A DNA stretch of 33,645 nucleotides from DTU049 sp033809015 (GTDB lineage Bacteria > Bacteroidota > Bacteroidia > Bacteroidales > DTU049), in assembly GCA_033809015.1 (NCBI GenBank), contig JAPXMM010000008.1:1-33645 (forward strand), given 5' to 3'. Below the pieces are notes generated by a model, which did not search any database, had not been told where the DNA came from, and saw only the letters and a list, made by a program, of their open reading frames with translations. Shown here one piece after another: positions 24,182 to 32,314 of this stretch; the first letter of the stretch is position 1; the number at the start of each line of letters is the position of its first letter. The position numbers and the translations under genes were made by a program.

Positions 24182-25564
24182 ATGAAAAATGAACTTTTAG
24201 AACAAATAAAGGAAATAGCACCAAAACTTTTAAACTTAGAAGAACTATGGACACAAAGAAATCAGCACTATCATACTTTCCTTAGTTTAGGGTTCCCAAA
24301 TAATAAAATCGAACAATGGAGACAAACACCTATCGATGAAGTGATGAATAAAGATTTTCATTATGTTATCAATAATTCACCTATTCAAATAGAAAAAATA
24401 CAAAAATATTTGACCTGCACTGTTGAAAATTTTGAAAAATATTTGTTTTTAATACATAATGGCTCATATGTTTATACAGATCAACCCATCTATCATGACG
24501 AAGAAACTGGTTTGCTAGCAGGTAGTCTGAGACATGCTTTTGTATTATTTCCAGAAATTTTTAATAAATATTTTGATACTATAGCAGATCCTACTTATAA
24601 TGGTTTTGTGGCTCTCAATATGTCATTAGCTTCTAGCGGTTTTTTTATGTACATTCCTGCTGGGATGAAAATAAATATCCCGATTCAATTGATTAATTAT
24701 TCTGATGGTGATGACAATCCATTCGTGCAATCTCGTAATATTATAATTATAGATGATGGTGCTGAGGTAACTTTTTTGCAATGTGATGATACATATCAAG
24801 CAAATGATAATAGCTTTTCGAATATATTAACTGAATTCTATTTGGGTAAAAATGCGAAATTATATCATTATAAATTACAAAATAAAAGTAATAATTCTTC
24901 ATTAATAAACACAATGTTTTTTAAATTGAGAGAAGCTTCTTTCATGCATTCATTGACACTAACGTATAATGGTGGTTTTATCAGAAATGAAAGTATTATA
25001 GACATGGATGAGCCTGGGGCAGAAGCTAAAATGTATGGACTTGGATTAATAGATCGTACACAAATCATAGAAAACTTAGGATTTATCCATCATAATGCAG
25101 AAAATTGTAATTCTTATCAGGCTTTTAAAAACATTATTGATGAGCAGGGAAGAGGACTATTTAATGGGCATATTACCGTGATGCCAGGAGCACAAAATAC
25201 TAATGCATATCAAATAGCACGGAATATTTTGCTAACGCCGGAAGCTAGGGTTTTTGTTAAACCATTTTTAGAGATTTATTCTGATGATGTGAAATGTAGC
25301 CATGGATCCAGTATTGGGAAACTTGATGATGAGGCTCTTTTTTATCTGATGCAACGTGGTATATGTGAGAGAAATGCAAAATTACTGCTCATGTATGCTT
25401 TTACTAATGACATTATCGAAGAAATACATATTGAAGATTTAAAAAAACAAACTATCGGAATGATAAACCGTAGATTAAATGGTGAATTAACATCTTGCGA
25501 TCAATGTGTACTCGGATGCACAAAATTCGAAATTCCTGAGATAGATTTTGATAAAATGAATTAA
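24182..25564 (+). CDS. sufD: Fe-S assembly protein SufD
   Basis: 460 residues, partner of SufB in the SufBC2D scaffold. The N-terminal helical part has HHTFLSLGFPNN-like spacing (HYHTFLSLGFPNNKIEQWRQT), then a beta-helix core, and the C-terminal segment KPFLEIYSDDVKCSHGSSIGK-LDDEALFYLMQRGI with the family His/Cys motif. DQCVLGCTKF near the C-terminus adds two cysteines that could bind metal or be chance. It is the last gene of the suf run; its stop is followed at once by a convergent-junction repeat. Confidence 0.95.
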   Translation: MKNELLEQIKEIAPKLLNLEELWTQRNQHYHTFLSLGFPNNKIEQWRQTPIDEVMNKDFHYVINNSPIQIEKIQKYLTCTVENFEKYLFLIHNGSYVYTDQPIYHDEETGLLAGSLRHAFVLFPEIFNKYFDTIADPTYNGFVALNMSLASSGFFMYIPAGMKINIPIQLINYSDGDDNPFVQSRNIIIIDDGAEVTFLQCDDTYQANDNSFSNILTEFYLGKNAKLYHYKLQNKSNNSSLINTMFFKLREASFMHSLTLTYNGGFIRNESIIDMDEPGAEAKMYGLGLIDRTQIIENLGFIHHNAENCNSYQAFKNIIDEQGRGLFNGHITVMPGAQNTNAYQIARNILLTPEARVFVKPFLEIYSDDVKCSHGSSIGKLDDEALFYLMQRGICERNAKLLLMYAFTNDIIEEIHIEDLKKQTIGMINRRLNGELTSCDQCVLGCTKFEIPEIDFDKMN

Positions 25565-25571
25565 TCATATA

Positions 25572-25748
25572 AATTAAGCGTTTAGATAATAACAAAATTA
25601 TTACTGTGATTGTATAAGTAATTGCAATATTTAATAAAAATCTCCGCTGGGGAAATGCGGGTATTAATTCGAGCAAAGAATTAATTTAAAAGTTATTCTT
25701 TAATTGCAGAAATATTTGGAACACTTTATTATCTAAACACCTATTTCA
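25572..25748 (-). repeat. Convergent-junction repeat, short form with perfect terminal repeats, copy 5
   Basis: The best-defined short copy. GTTTAGATAATAA (25580-25592) and its exact complement TTATTATCTAAAC (25726-25738) form terminal inverted repeats, flanked by partly matching bases. Inside, AAAAATCTCCGCTGGGGAAA (25638 onward) and TGCGGGTATTAATTCGAGC are shared with copies 2, 3 and 6. AAAGAAT (25675-25681) pairs with ATTCTTT (25695-25701). It fills most of the gap between sufD and rnhB, which converge. Confidence 0.82.
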
Positions 25749-25766
25749 ATAAAGTTATTTAAAAAG

Positions 25767-26339
25767 TTACAAAAGCTTGAAAGATTTTCTGTGATAAGGG
25801 GAGATACCGTACTCTACAATAGCTTGTCTGTGATATTTAGTGGGATAACCTTTGTTTTTTGACCATTGATACATGGGATAATCATTGTTTAGCATAAACA
25901 TATAATCGTCTCTATAAGTTTTAGCTAAAATAGAAGCTGCTGCTACATGATAATAAGTATTATCAGCTTTTGTAATAGTCTGATAAGGTAATTCATTATA
26001 TCGAATAAAATAGTTACCATCAATGACAACGAATTCTGGTTGAATATTCAAATGTGCTAAGGCTTTGTGCATAGCTATCATAGTAGCTTGCAGTATATTT
26101 ACTTCGTCGATTTTTTCGTTAGATACGAAGGCTACAGAGTAACTGACAGCATTGGCTTCGATGATTTTGCGAGCTTCTTCGCGTTCTTTAGCTGTTAGTT
26201 TTTTAGAATCATTTATCAAAGGATGTGAGAAATTATCTGGTAAAATAACTGCAGCAGCAAACACAGGTCCAGCTAGACAACCTCTGCCTGCTTCATCTAC
26301 ACCAGCTTCTAGAGAATATTTTGAATATTTTGTTATCAC
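25767..26339 (-). CDS. rnhB: Ribonuclease HII
   Basis: 190 residues. Cuts the RNA strand of RNA-DNA hybrids and removes single ribonucleotides from DNA. Motifs: EAGVDEAGRGCLAGPVFAAA (11-30, catalytic Asp15 and Glu16), NDSKKLTAKERE, FVVIDGNYF (third acid) and TKADNTYYHVAAASILAKTYRD (fourth acid region). It begins 30 bases after the preceding fusion glycosyltransferase gene on the same strand, so it probably shares a transcript with glnS and that gene. Length is at the short end of normal. Confidence 0.95.
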   Translation of the reverse strand: MITKYSKYSLEAGVDEAGRGCLAGPVFAAAVILPDNFSHPLINDSKKLTAKEREEARKIIEANAVSYSVAFVSNEKIDEVNILQATMIAMHKALAHLNIQPEFVVIDGNYFIRYNELPYQTITKADNTYYHVAAASILAKTYRDDYMFMLNNDYPMYQWSKNKGYPTKYHRQAIVEYGISPYHRKSFKLL

Positions 26340-26369
26340 TTTGAATATATTATAATAGCAAACAAATAT

Positions 26370-28322
26370 TTATCCTTTGCCTAAATTTCCCAAATTTCTT
26401 AATAAAATTGATAAATCAGTCATTACATGGTAATCTCTTGCATAGTTAAAATCTATTTCGTTATAGATATTAGTGGAGCTTGTAAATCCTAATCCATCTA
26501 ATAAATTAAAAATACCTTCTGGTATTTTAGGTAAATTGTGTGGATATTCCTTTGAGCAATAGCCTACCCAAGTTTTTTTGTTCATTAACACATTTATAAT
26601 GTTTTTCAGTGCTTTTCTTGGTTTTTTAATAAATAAAAAATAAAGTGGATATAATATGAGTAAGGCTAAACTAGTAAAAAAATCAAATACTCTTTTTCTT
26701 CTTTTATTTACAGGCTTTGCGATACTATTAAGTTCATACAAAAATACATCTTCTGGGCTTATAATATATCTAGAACTCAGCAAAAACTCATTAGTAGGAG
26801 ATGATATTCTAAAATCGACATGATAATCTGATAAATAGCTCATAGAATCTATGATTTGAGACATGGGCACACTATTTGTACAAAATATAACTTCATTTAA
26901 TTTATAAATACGTATGATTTCTGGCAATTGATTTAGACTGCCATAATATTGAGCAGAATTATAATCATCATTAGGATTGATATAAAAAAGTTGTTCTATA
27001 GGTACATTACTATGTTCTAATATATTTTTAACAGCGTAAATATCATTAATATCACCACAAATTGCGATTTTTTTATTTTGTTTTAATAATCCCCAAGAGC
27101 CCAACCCGAGCCATTCTAGTAAATATCTAACTCCTATTAGAGACAAAAGTGCCCAAATAGTTCCTAGTAATAATATAGTACGACTAAATCTAAATTGCTC
27201 ACTCATAAGGCCATATATCAATAGTAGGAGTATACTACCAGTAATAATTCCAGTAAAAAAATGTTTTTTGTGAAAAGGCTTGTCATAACCTCCATTGAGA
27301 AAGATTGCTATAACCCAAACAAGAGAATAAATTAACAAAGCATAATAAACATAAGGGCGCGGATATATTATGGCATCGTATTGAAATCTAATATTTTCCC
27401 AAAAAATAGTAATGCCATAAAGCCCTCCATATAAAATAATCAAATCTAGTATTGGCAACCAGATTTTTTTTATTAATTTTTGTACAAAAGCTAAAGATGC
27501 TCTGAAATAGATAGCTATAGAAATAAGGAATTTCATCCAATTAGCTCCTTTGGAATAGAAATGTTTTTGAGCAAAAATAAGCATAGCATTATAAAAATTA
27601 TAAATATAGTTTATACTGCCTTTTTTAGTACTTTCGCCTTTATAGTGAATAATTCTCGTTTGCGGATAATAGTAATTTTTATAACCAGCTTGCAAGATTC
27701 TATAACTCAGATCAATATCTTCGCCATACATGAAAAAAGATTCATCTAAAAAACCTATTTTGTCTAAGACATTTTTTCTAATAAGCATAAAAGCACCGCT
27801 TAAAATTTCTACTTCATTTATCTCATCTGGACTGAGATGTCCCATATAATATTTAGCAAAAATTTTGGAATGAGGGAAAAGTTTTATCAAATTACTCATT
27901 TTGCAAAATGAAACCCATGGTGTAGGTATGCCTCGTTTAGATTCTGGTAAATATTGCCCTTTGCCATTCACTAATTTCACACCTAAAGCACCTGCATCAT
28001 GGTGCTCTTCCATAAAAGCAATAGTTTTTGAAAAAGTATCTTTCTCTACAATAGTATCTGGATTAAGTAATAAGATATATTTCCCTTTAGCTATTTTTAA
28101 AGCTTGATTATTGGCTTTAGAAAAGCCAAGATTTTCATTATTAGCAAATAATATAGTCTGAGGAAATCTTTCTTTAATCATTGCTACACTACCATCTACA
28201 CTATTATTGTCTACAACGATAACCTCGCCATCAATGTTATCAAGTGCATCATATACTGACAATAAACACTGCTCTATGAAGTGCTTTACATTATAATTAA
28301 CAATGATTACAGAGAGAGTCAT
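26370..28322 (-). CDS. GT2 glycosyltransferase fused to a membrane and Rossmann domain resembling a polyprenyl-phosphate sugar transferase
   Basis: 650-residue fusion. Residues 1-235 are a GT2 domain: SVIIVNYNVKHFIEQCL, VVDNNSVDGS, NLGFSKANNQAL, LLLNPDTIVE (DXD-like NPD) and FFMYGEDIDLSYRI (ED motif). About 265-410 hold several membrane segments. About 412-530 form a nucleotide-binding-like fold (KKIAICGDINDIYAVKNIL, EVIFCTNSVPMSQII) like the CoA-binding-3 part of WbaP/PglC-type transferases. RRKRVFDFFTSLALLILYPLY then begins a phosphoglycosyltransferase domain, but only KKTWVGY and a short LPKIPEGIFN tail follow; the usual catalytic Asp-Glu segment is not visible. Likely an envelope glycosyltransferase. 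It begins 24 bases after glnS. Confidence 0.85.
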   Translation of the reverse strand: MTLSVIIVNYNVKHFIEQCLLSVYDALDNIDGEVIVVDNNSVDGSVAMIKERFPQTILFANNENLGFSKANNQALKIAKGKYILLLNPDTIVEKDTFSKTIAFMEEHHDAGALGVKLVNGKGQYLPESKRGIPTPWVSFCKMSNLIKLFPHSKIFAKYYMGHLSPDEINEVEILSGAFMLIRKNVLDKIGFLDESFFMYGEDIDLSYRILQAGYKNYYYPQTRIIHYKGESTKKGSINYIYNFYNAMLIFAQKHFYSKGANWMKFLISIAIYFRASLAFVQKLIKKIWLPILDLIILYGGLYGITIFWENIRFQYDAIIYPRPYVYYALLIYSLVWVIAIFLNGGYDKPFHKKHFFTGIITGSILLLLIYGLMSEQFRFSRTILLLGTIWALLSLIGVRYLLEWLGLGSWGLLKQNKKIAICGDINDIYAVKNILEHSNVPIEQLFYINPNDDYNSAQYYGSLNQLPEIIRIYKLNEVIFCTNSVPMSQIIDSMSYLSDYHVDFRISSPTNEFLLSSRYIISPEDVFLYELNSIAKPVNKRRKRVFDFFTSLALLILYPLYFLFIKKPRKALKNIINVLMNKKTWVGYCSKEYPHNLPKIPEGIFNLLDGLGFTSSTNIYNEIDFNYARDYHVMTDLSILLRNLGNLGKG

Positions 28323-28346
28323 TTACAAAAAATTAAATTCAGTAAT

Positions 28347-30029
28347 TTATTGACTTTTTTTAGCAAAACTATCTTTCAATTTAGTTATTAGATTATAAAC
28401 TAAATGGTCGCTAGTGCTATCTGGATCAGTAACAAAATAACCAAGTCTTTCGAATTGATAATGAGCAGGAACGATAAATTCAGCAAGAGAAGGTTCTCCA
28501 TAAGCAGTAGTAGTGATGAGACTTTGAGGGTTTAAATAATCTAAAAATGTTTTACCTTCTTCGGCATTATCTGGTTCAGGAACAGTAAAAAGTTTATCAT
28601 AAAGTCTAATTTCAATGGGAACAGCATGTTTAGCAGATACCCAATGGATAGTACTTTTTACTTTTCGTCCATCTGGGCTATTACCACCTTTACTAGCAGG
28701 ATCATATTCACCATATATTTCTATAATATTCCCATCATTATCTTTTTTAAAACCAGTACATTTAACGAAATAAGCCCAACGTAGTCTTACTTCATTACCC
28801 ACATAGAAACGATGATAATCTTTTTGAGGATTTTCTTGAAAATCAGATCTTTCAATATAAATTTCTTTAGAAAAAGGAATCTGTCTAGTAGAAGATAAAG
28901 GATCTTCGGGATTATTAATAGCATCTAATAATTCATCTTCGTTATCAGGATAATTAGTGATAATTAATTTAAGTGGATCTAACACAGCCATACGACGCTG
29001 AGCATGCTTGTTTAAATCTTCACGTAAACAATGCTCGAGTAATTCATATTCTATCAGATTATCTCTTTTAGCCACTCCTATAATATCTGCAAACATTTTA
29101 ATACTTTCTGGAGTAAATCCTCTACGTCTCAACCCAGAGATAGTAGGCATCCTAGGGTCATTCCAACAACCCACATATTTACCTTCTACTAATTGCAAAA
29201 GTTTACGTTTACTCATAATGGTATAAGATAAATTTAAGCGAGCAAATTCAATCTGTTGCGGTGCCCAAATATTTAACTCTTTTATAAACCATTCATATAG
29301 CGGTCTATGCACTTCAAACTCTAGTGTGCAAATAGAATGTGTTATTTTTTCTATAGAATCACTCTGTCCGTGTGCCCAATCATAATTAGGATATATGCAC
29401 CATTTGTTAGCTGTGCGGGGATGTTCTTCATACAAAATTCTATACATTATCGGATCACGCATGTGCATATTAGGGCTATTTAAATCAATTTTAGCACGCA
29501 ATACTCGACTACCGGTAGGAAATTCGCCATTTCGCATTTGCTCAAATAATAATATGTTTTCTTCTATACTTCTATCTCTATGCTCACAAGCTATGCCAGG
29601 TTCAGTAGGTTTAGTCCTATTTCTACTTATTACTTCCTGTGGGCAATCACACACATATGCTTTCCCTTTTTTTATTAATACTATAGCCCATTCATAGAGT
29701 TGTTCGAAATAATCAGAAGCATAGCATTCTTTATCCCATTGAAAACCTAACCATCGTATGTCTTCTTTAATTGAATTTATATATTCTTGCTCTTCCTTTG
29801 TGGGATTAGTATCATCGAAGCGGAGATTACATGTACCATTATATTTTTTAGCTATTCCAAAGTTGAGGCAAATACTTTTGGCATGTCCTATATGCAGATA
29901 GCCATTAGGCTCTGGAGGAAAACGAGTTTTCACTGAGCTAAATCTACCTTCTAATAAATGCTTATCAATGATTTCTTCAATAAAATTTTTATTGTTGTTT
30001 GTTTTTTCTTTAGTATTTTTGTCTATCAC
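28347..30029 (-). CDS. glnS: Glutaminyl-tRNA synthetase
   Basis: Class I synthetase of 560 residues from GTG 30029. HIGH motif in PPEPNGYLHIGHAKS, then LRFDDTNPTKEEQEY, and the KMSKS-type motif as MSKRK. TTAYGEPSL and FERLGYFVTDPDS lie in the C-terminal anticodon-binding barrels. The frame could start at TTG 30050, but that codon is part of the TAaaTTTG promoter box (30048-30055), so GTG, 18 bases after the box, is the likely start. It is divergent from folB with overlapping promoter space. Presence of GlnRS means direct Gln-tRNA charging. Confidence 0.95.
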   Translation of the reverse strand: MIDKNTKEKTNNNKNFIEEIIDKHLLEGRFSSVKTRFPPEPNGYLHIGHAKSICLNFGIAKKYNGTCNLRFDDTNPTKEEQEYINSIKEDIRWLGFQWDKECYASDYFEQLYEWAIVLIKKGKAYVCDCPQEVISRNRTKPTEPGIACEHRDRSIEENILLFEQMRNGEFPTGSRVLRAKIDLNSPNMHMRDPIMYRILYEEHPRTANKWCIYPNYDWAHGQSDSIEKITHSICTLEFEVHRPLYEWFIKELNIWAPQQIEFARLNLSYTIMSKRKLLQLVEGKYVGCWNDPRMPTISGLRRRGFTPESIKMFADIIGVAKRDNLIEYELLEHCLREDLNKHAQRRMAVLDPLKLIITNYPDNEDELLDAINNPEDPLSSTRQIPFSKEIYIERSDFQENPQKDYHRFYVGNEVRLRWAYFVKCTGFKKDNDGNIIEIYGEYDPASKGGNSPDGRKVKSTIHWVSAKHAVPIEIRLYDKLFTVPEPDNAEEGKTFLDYLNPQSLITTTAYGEPSLAEFIVPAHYQFERLGYFVTDPDSTSDHLVYNLITKLKDSFAKKSQ

Positions 30030-30047
30030 TTTTTTAATTATTTTTTG

Positions 30048-30055
30048 CAAATTTA
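30048..30055 (-). promoter_or_regulatory. -7 promoter box of glnS
   Basis: Minus-strand TAaaTTTG. It decides the glnS start in favour of GTG 30029 and lies within 8 bases of the divergent folB ATG. Confidence 0.55.
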
Positions 30056-30062
30056 AAGAAAA

Positions 30063-30440
30063 ATGACAACTAAAATATGTTTAAAAAATATTAAATTTCA
30101 CTCCTATATTGGTTGCTTCGAAGAAGAAAAAATAATAGGACAATTATTTTCTATAAATATTAATATAACACACAATCTCTCTACTGCTATGCTAACTGAT
30201 AACATCAACGATACTATTAATTACCAAAATATTTATCTCATTATTGCAGATGTGATGAAAAATAAATATAATTTAATAGAGCGAGCAGCGTATAAAATAA
30301 TAGATGAGTTGTGGTTAGCTTATCCGCAAATAGAAAATATAGAATTAGAGATAAATAAATTAAATCCACCTATCAAAGCTGATATAGAAAGTGCAGCATT
30401 TTATATTTATATTGGCAAAAACGAGTGGGAATCTATGTGA
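30063..30440 (+). CDS. folB: Dihydroneopterin aldolase
   Basis: 125 residues, normal for FolB, which converts dihydroneopterin to 6-hydroxymethyl-dihydropterin in folate synthesis. IKFHSYIGCFEEEKIIGQLF is the N-terminal signature with the substrate Glu, NDTINYQNIY the middle motif, YNLIERAAYKIIDELW the helix with the pterin-anchoring Glu, and INKLNPPIKADIE contains the catalytic Lys. It stands alone between divergent glnS and convergent aspS. The repeat copy at 30442 begins one base after its stop. Confidence 0.94.
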   Translation: MTTKICLKNIKFHSYIGCFEEEKIIGQLFSININITHNLSTAMLTDNINDTINYQNIYLIIADVMKNKYNLIERAAYKIIDELWLAYPQIENIELEINKLNPPIKADIESAAFYIYIGKNEWESM

Positions 30441-30441
30441 T

Positions 30442-30567
30442 CAGGCGATAGATATTTATTATAACAAATCATTTCCCAATGCGGTATTAATTCGAGCAGA
30501 GAATAAATTTTAAAGTTATTCTTTAAATAAATTTATAGAACACTTTATTAGCTCAACGTCTATTTTA
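30442..30567 (-). repeat. Convergent-junction repeat, copy 6
   Basis: Fills nearly all of the 134-base gap between folB and aspS. The right end, TTAGCTCAACGTCTATTTTA (complement TAAAATAGACGTTGAGCTAA), matches the ends of copies 2 and 5. AATCATTTCCCAATGCGG (30468 onward) and TATTAATTCGAGCAGAGAAT match the core. AGAGAATAA (30498-30506) pairs with TTATTCTTT (30516-30524) in 8 of 9 positions. The left end AGGCGATAGAT is a degenerate end motif. Confidence 0.78.
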
Positions 30568-30574
30568 ATAAAAA

Positions 30575-32314
30575 TTATTGCACTTTAATATGTAATTCTT
30601 TTAATTGCTCTTCAGATACTGGAGCAGGAGCCTGCATCATCAGGTCTCTTCCCATATTATTTTTAGGGAAAGCTATCACGTCTCTAATGCTATTAAGTCC
30701 AAGCATGACAGCTACTATCCTATCTATGCCAAAAGCGATGCCTCCATGTGGAGGAGCACCATAATCTAAAGCTTTTAAAAAGAATCCAAATTTATCCTCA
30801 GCTTCTTGATCTGTTAAATTTAATAATTTGAAAATCTTTTTTTGCAAATTTTTATCATGGATTCTTATAGAGCCGCCTCCTAGTTCTGCACCATTCATTA
30901 CCATATCATACGCATTAGATCTGGCTATAGATGGATTAGTATCTAATAATTCAATATCTTCTTCTAATGGGCTTGTAAATGGATGATGCGAAGAAGTGAA
31001 ACGTTTATTTTCCTCATCCCATTCAAACATAGGGAAATCTATTACCCATAAAGGTTTAAATATATTTTTTTGTATTAAATTATATTCTTTTGCTAAATAT
31101 AGCCTCAAATCTCCTAAAATTTTCAAAGATTTGGTTTTATTGCCGCTAATAATAAATAGAGTATCGTTTTTAGAAGCATTTAGTGAAACCATAACATCTT
31201 GTAAAAACTCATTAGTAAAAAATTGAGAAATAGAAGATTTGATTTCACCATCTACATATCTTATGTATGCGAGTCCACTGCCGCCAATTTGAGGATTTTT
31301 TACCCATTCTGTGAATTTATCTATATGTTTGCGTGATACTGATGGTTGATTAGCCAGTAATAATCCTCCTACATATTCTGATTCATCAAAAATTTTAAAT
31401 CCATTTCCCATTAATTTATCAGATAAATTAATGATAGGCATATCGAAACGAAGGTCTGGTTTATCACTACCATAGGTTTCCATAGCTTCTTGATACGTAA
31501 GTTTAGGAAAAGTAGGCAAATCAATATTGAGTAATTTTTTAAAAAGATTTTTCATCATATTTTCAAATAGATTTAGTATGTCTTCTTGCTTCACAAAAGA
31601 CATTTCACAATCTAGCTGAGTAAATTCTGGCTGCCTATCGGCTCTGAAATCTTCGTCTCTGAAACAACGCACTATTTGAAAATATCTATCCATGCCAGCA
31701 AACATCAACAATTGTTTCAGTAATTGAGGTGATTGAGGTAAAGCATAGAAATTACCAGGATTTAATCTGGAAGGCACGATGAAATCTCTAGCACCCTCAG
31801 GAGTACTTTTAATGAGAAAAGGAGTTTCTATTTCTAAAAAATCTTTTTCGCTGAGAAAATTTCTGATAGATAAATTAAGCTTGTGCCTAAAAATCAATGT
31901 GTCTTTCATCACATTTCTACGAAGATCTAAATATCTATATTGCAATCTCATCTCTTCGCTACCATCAGTATCATCTTCTATGGTGAAAGGAGGAATTTGA
32001 GAAGAATTAAGTACTATTAGCTCTTCCACATCGATTTCTATATCACCTGTTGGCATTTTAGGATTTTTATTACTTCTCTCTCTGACAGTACCAATGACTC
32101 TTATCACATATTCTCTACCTAATTGTTTAGCTTTTTGATACAATTCAGGTTTATTAGTAGCATCGAAATATATCTGAGTAGTGCCGTAGCGATCTCTAAG
32201 ATCGATAAATAATAATTTACCTAAATCTCTAATGTGGTATACCCAACCACATAAACTTACCTGGCTATCTAAATCATTTATTCTCAGCTCTCCACAATTA
32301 TTACTTCTCAACAT
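30575..32314 (-). CDS. aspS: Aspartyl-tRNA synthetase
   Basis: Class II synthetase of 579 residues with the bacterial layout: OB-fold anticodon domain (1-105, SLCGWVYHIRDLGKLLFIDL), catalytic domain with motif 1 (FLEIETPFLIKSTPEGARDF), motif 2 FRDEDFRADRQPEFTQLD (218-235), the inserted GAD domain (about 285-400), and motif 3 GIAFGIDRIVAVML near the C-terminus. Its start overlaps the end of the upstream TerC-family gene by 14 bases, so the two are probably translated from one mRNA driven from 33386. Confidence 0.97.
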   Translation of the reverse strand: MLRSNNCGELRINDLDSQVSLCGWVYHIRDLGKLLFIDLRDRYGTTQIYFDATNKPELYQKAKQLGREYVIRVIGTVRERSNKNPKMPTGDIEIDVEELIVLNSSQIPPFTIEDDTDGSEEMRLQYRYLDLRRNVMKDTLIFRHKLNLSIRNFLSEKDFLEIETPFLIKSTPEGARDFIVPSRLNPGNFYALPQSPQLLKQLLMFAGMDRYFQIVRCFRDEDFRADRQPEFTQLDCEMSFVKQEDILNLFENMMKNLFKKLLNIDLPTFPKLTYQEAMETYGSDKPDLRFDMPIINLSDKLMGNGFKIFDESEYVGGLLLANQPSVSRKHIDKFTEWVKNPQIGGSGLAYIRYVDGEIKSSISQFFTNEFLQDVMVSLNASKNDTLFIISGNKTKSLKILGDLRLYLAKEYNLIQKNIFKPLWVIDFPMFEWDEENKRFTSSHHPFTSPLEEDIELLDTNPSIARSNAYDMVMNGAELGGGSIRIHDKNLQKKIFKLLNLTDQEAEDKFGFFLKALDYGAPPHGGIAFGIDRIVAVMLGLNSIRDVIAFPKNNMGRDLMMQAPAPVSEEQLKELHIKVQ

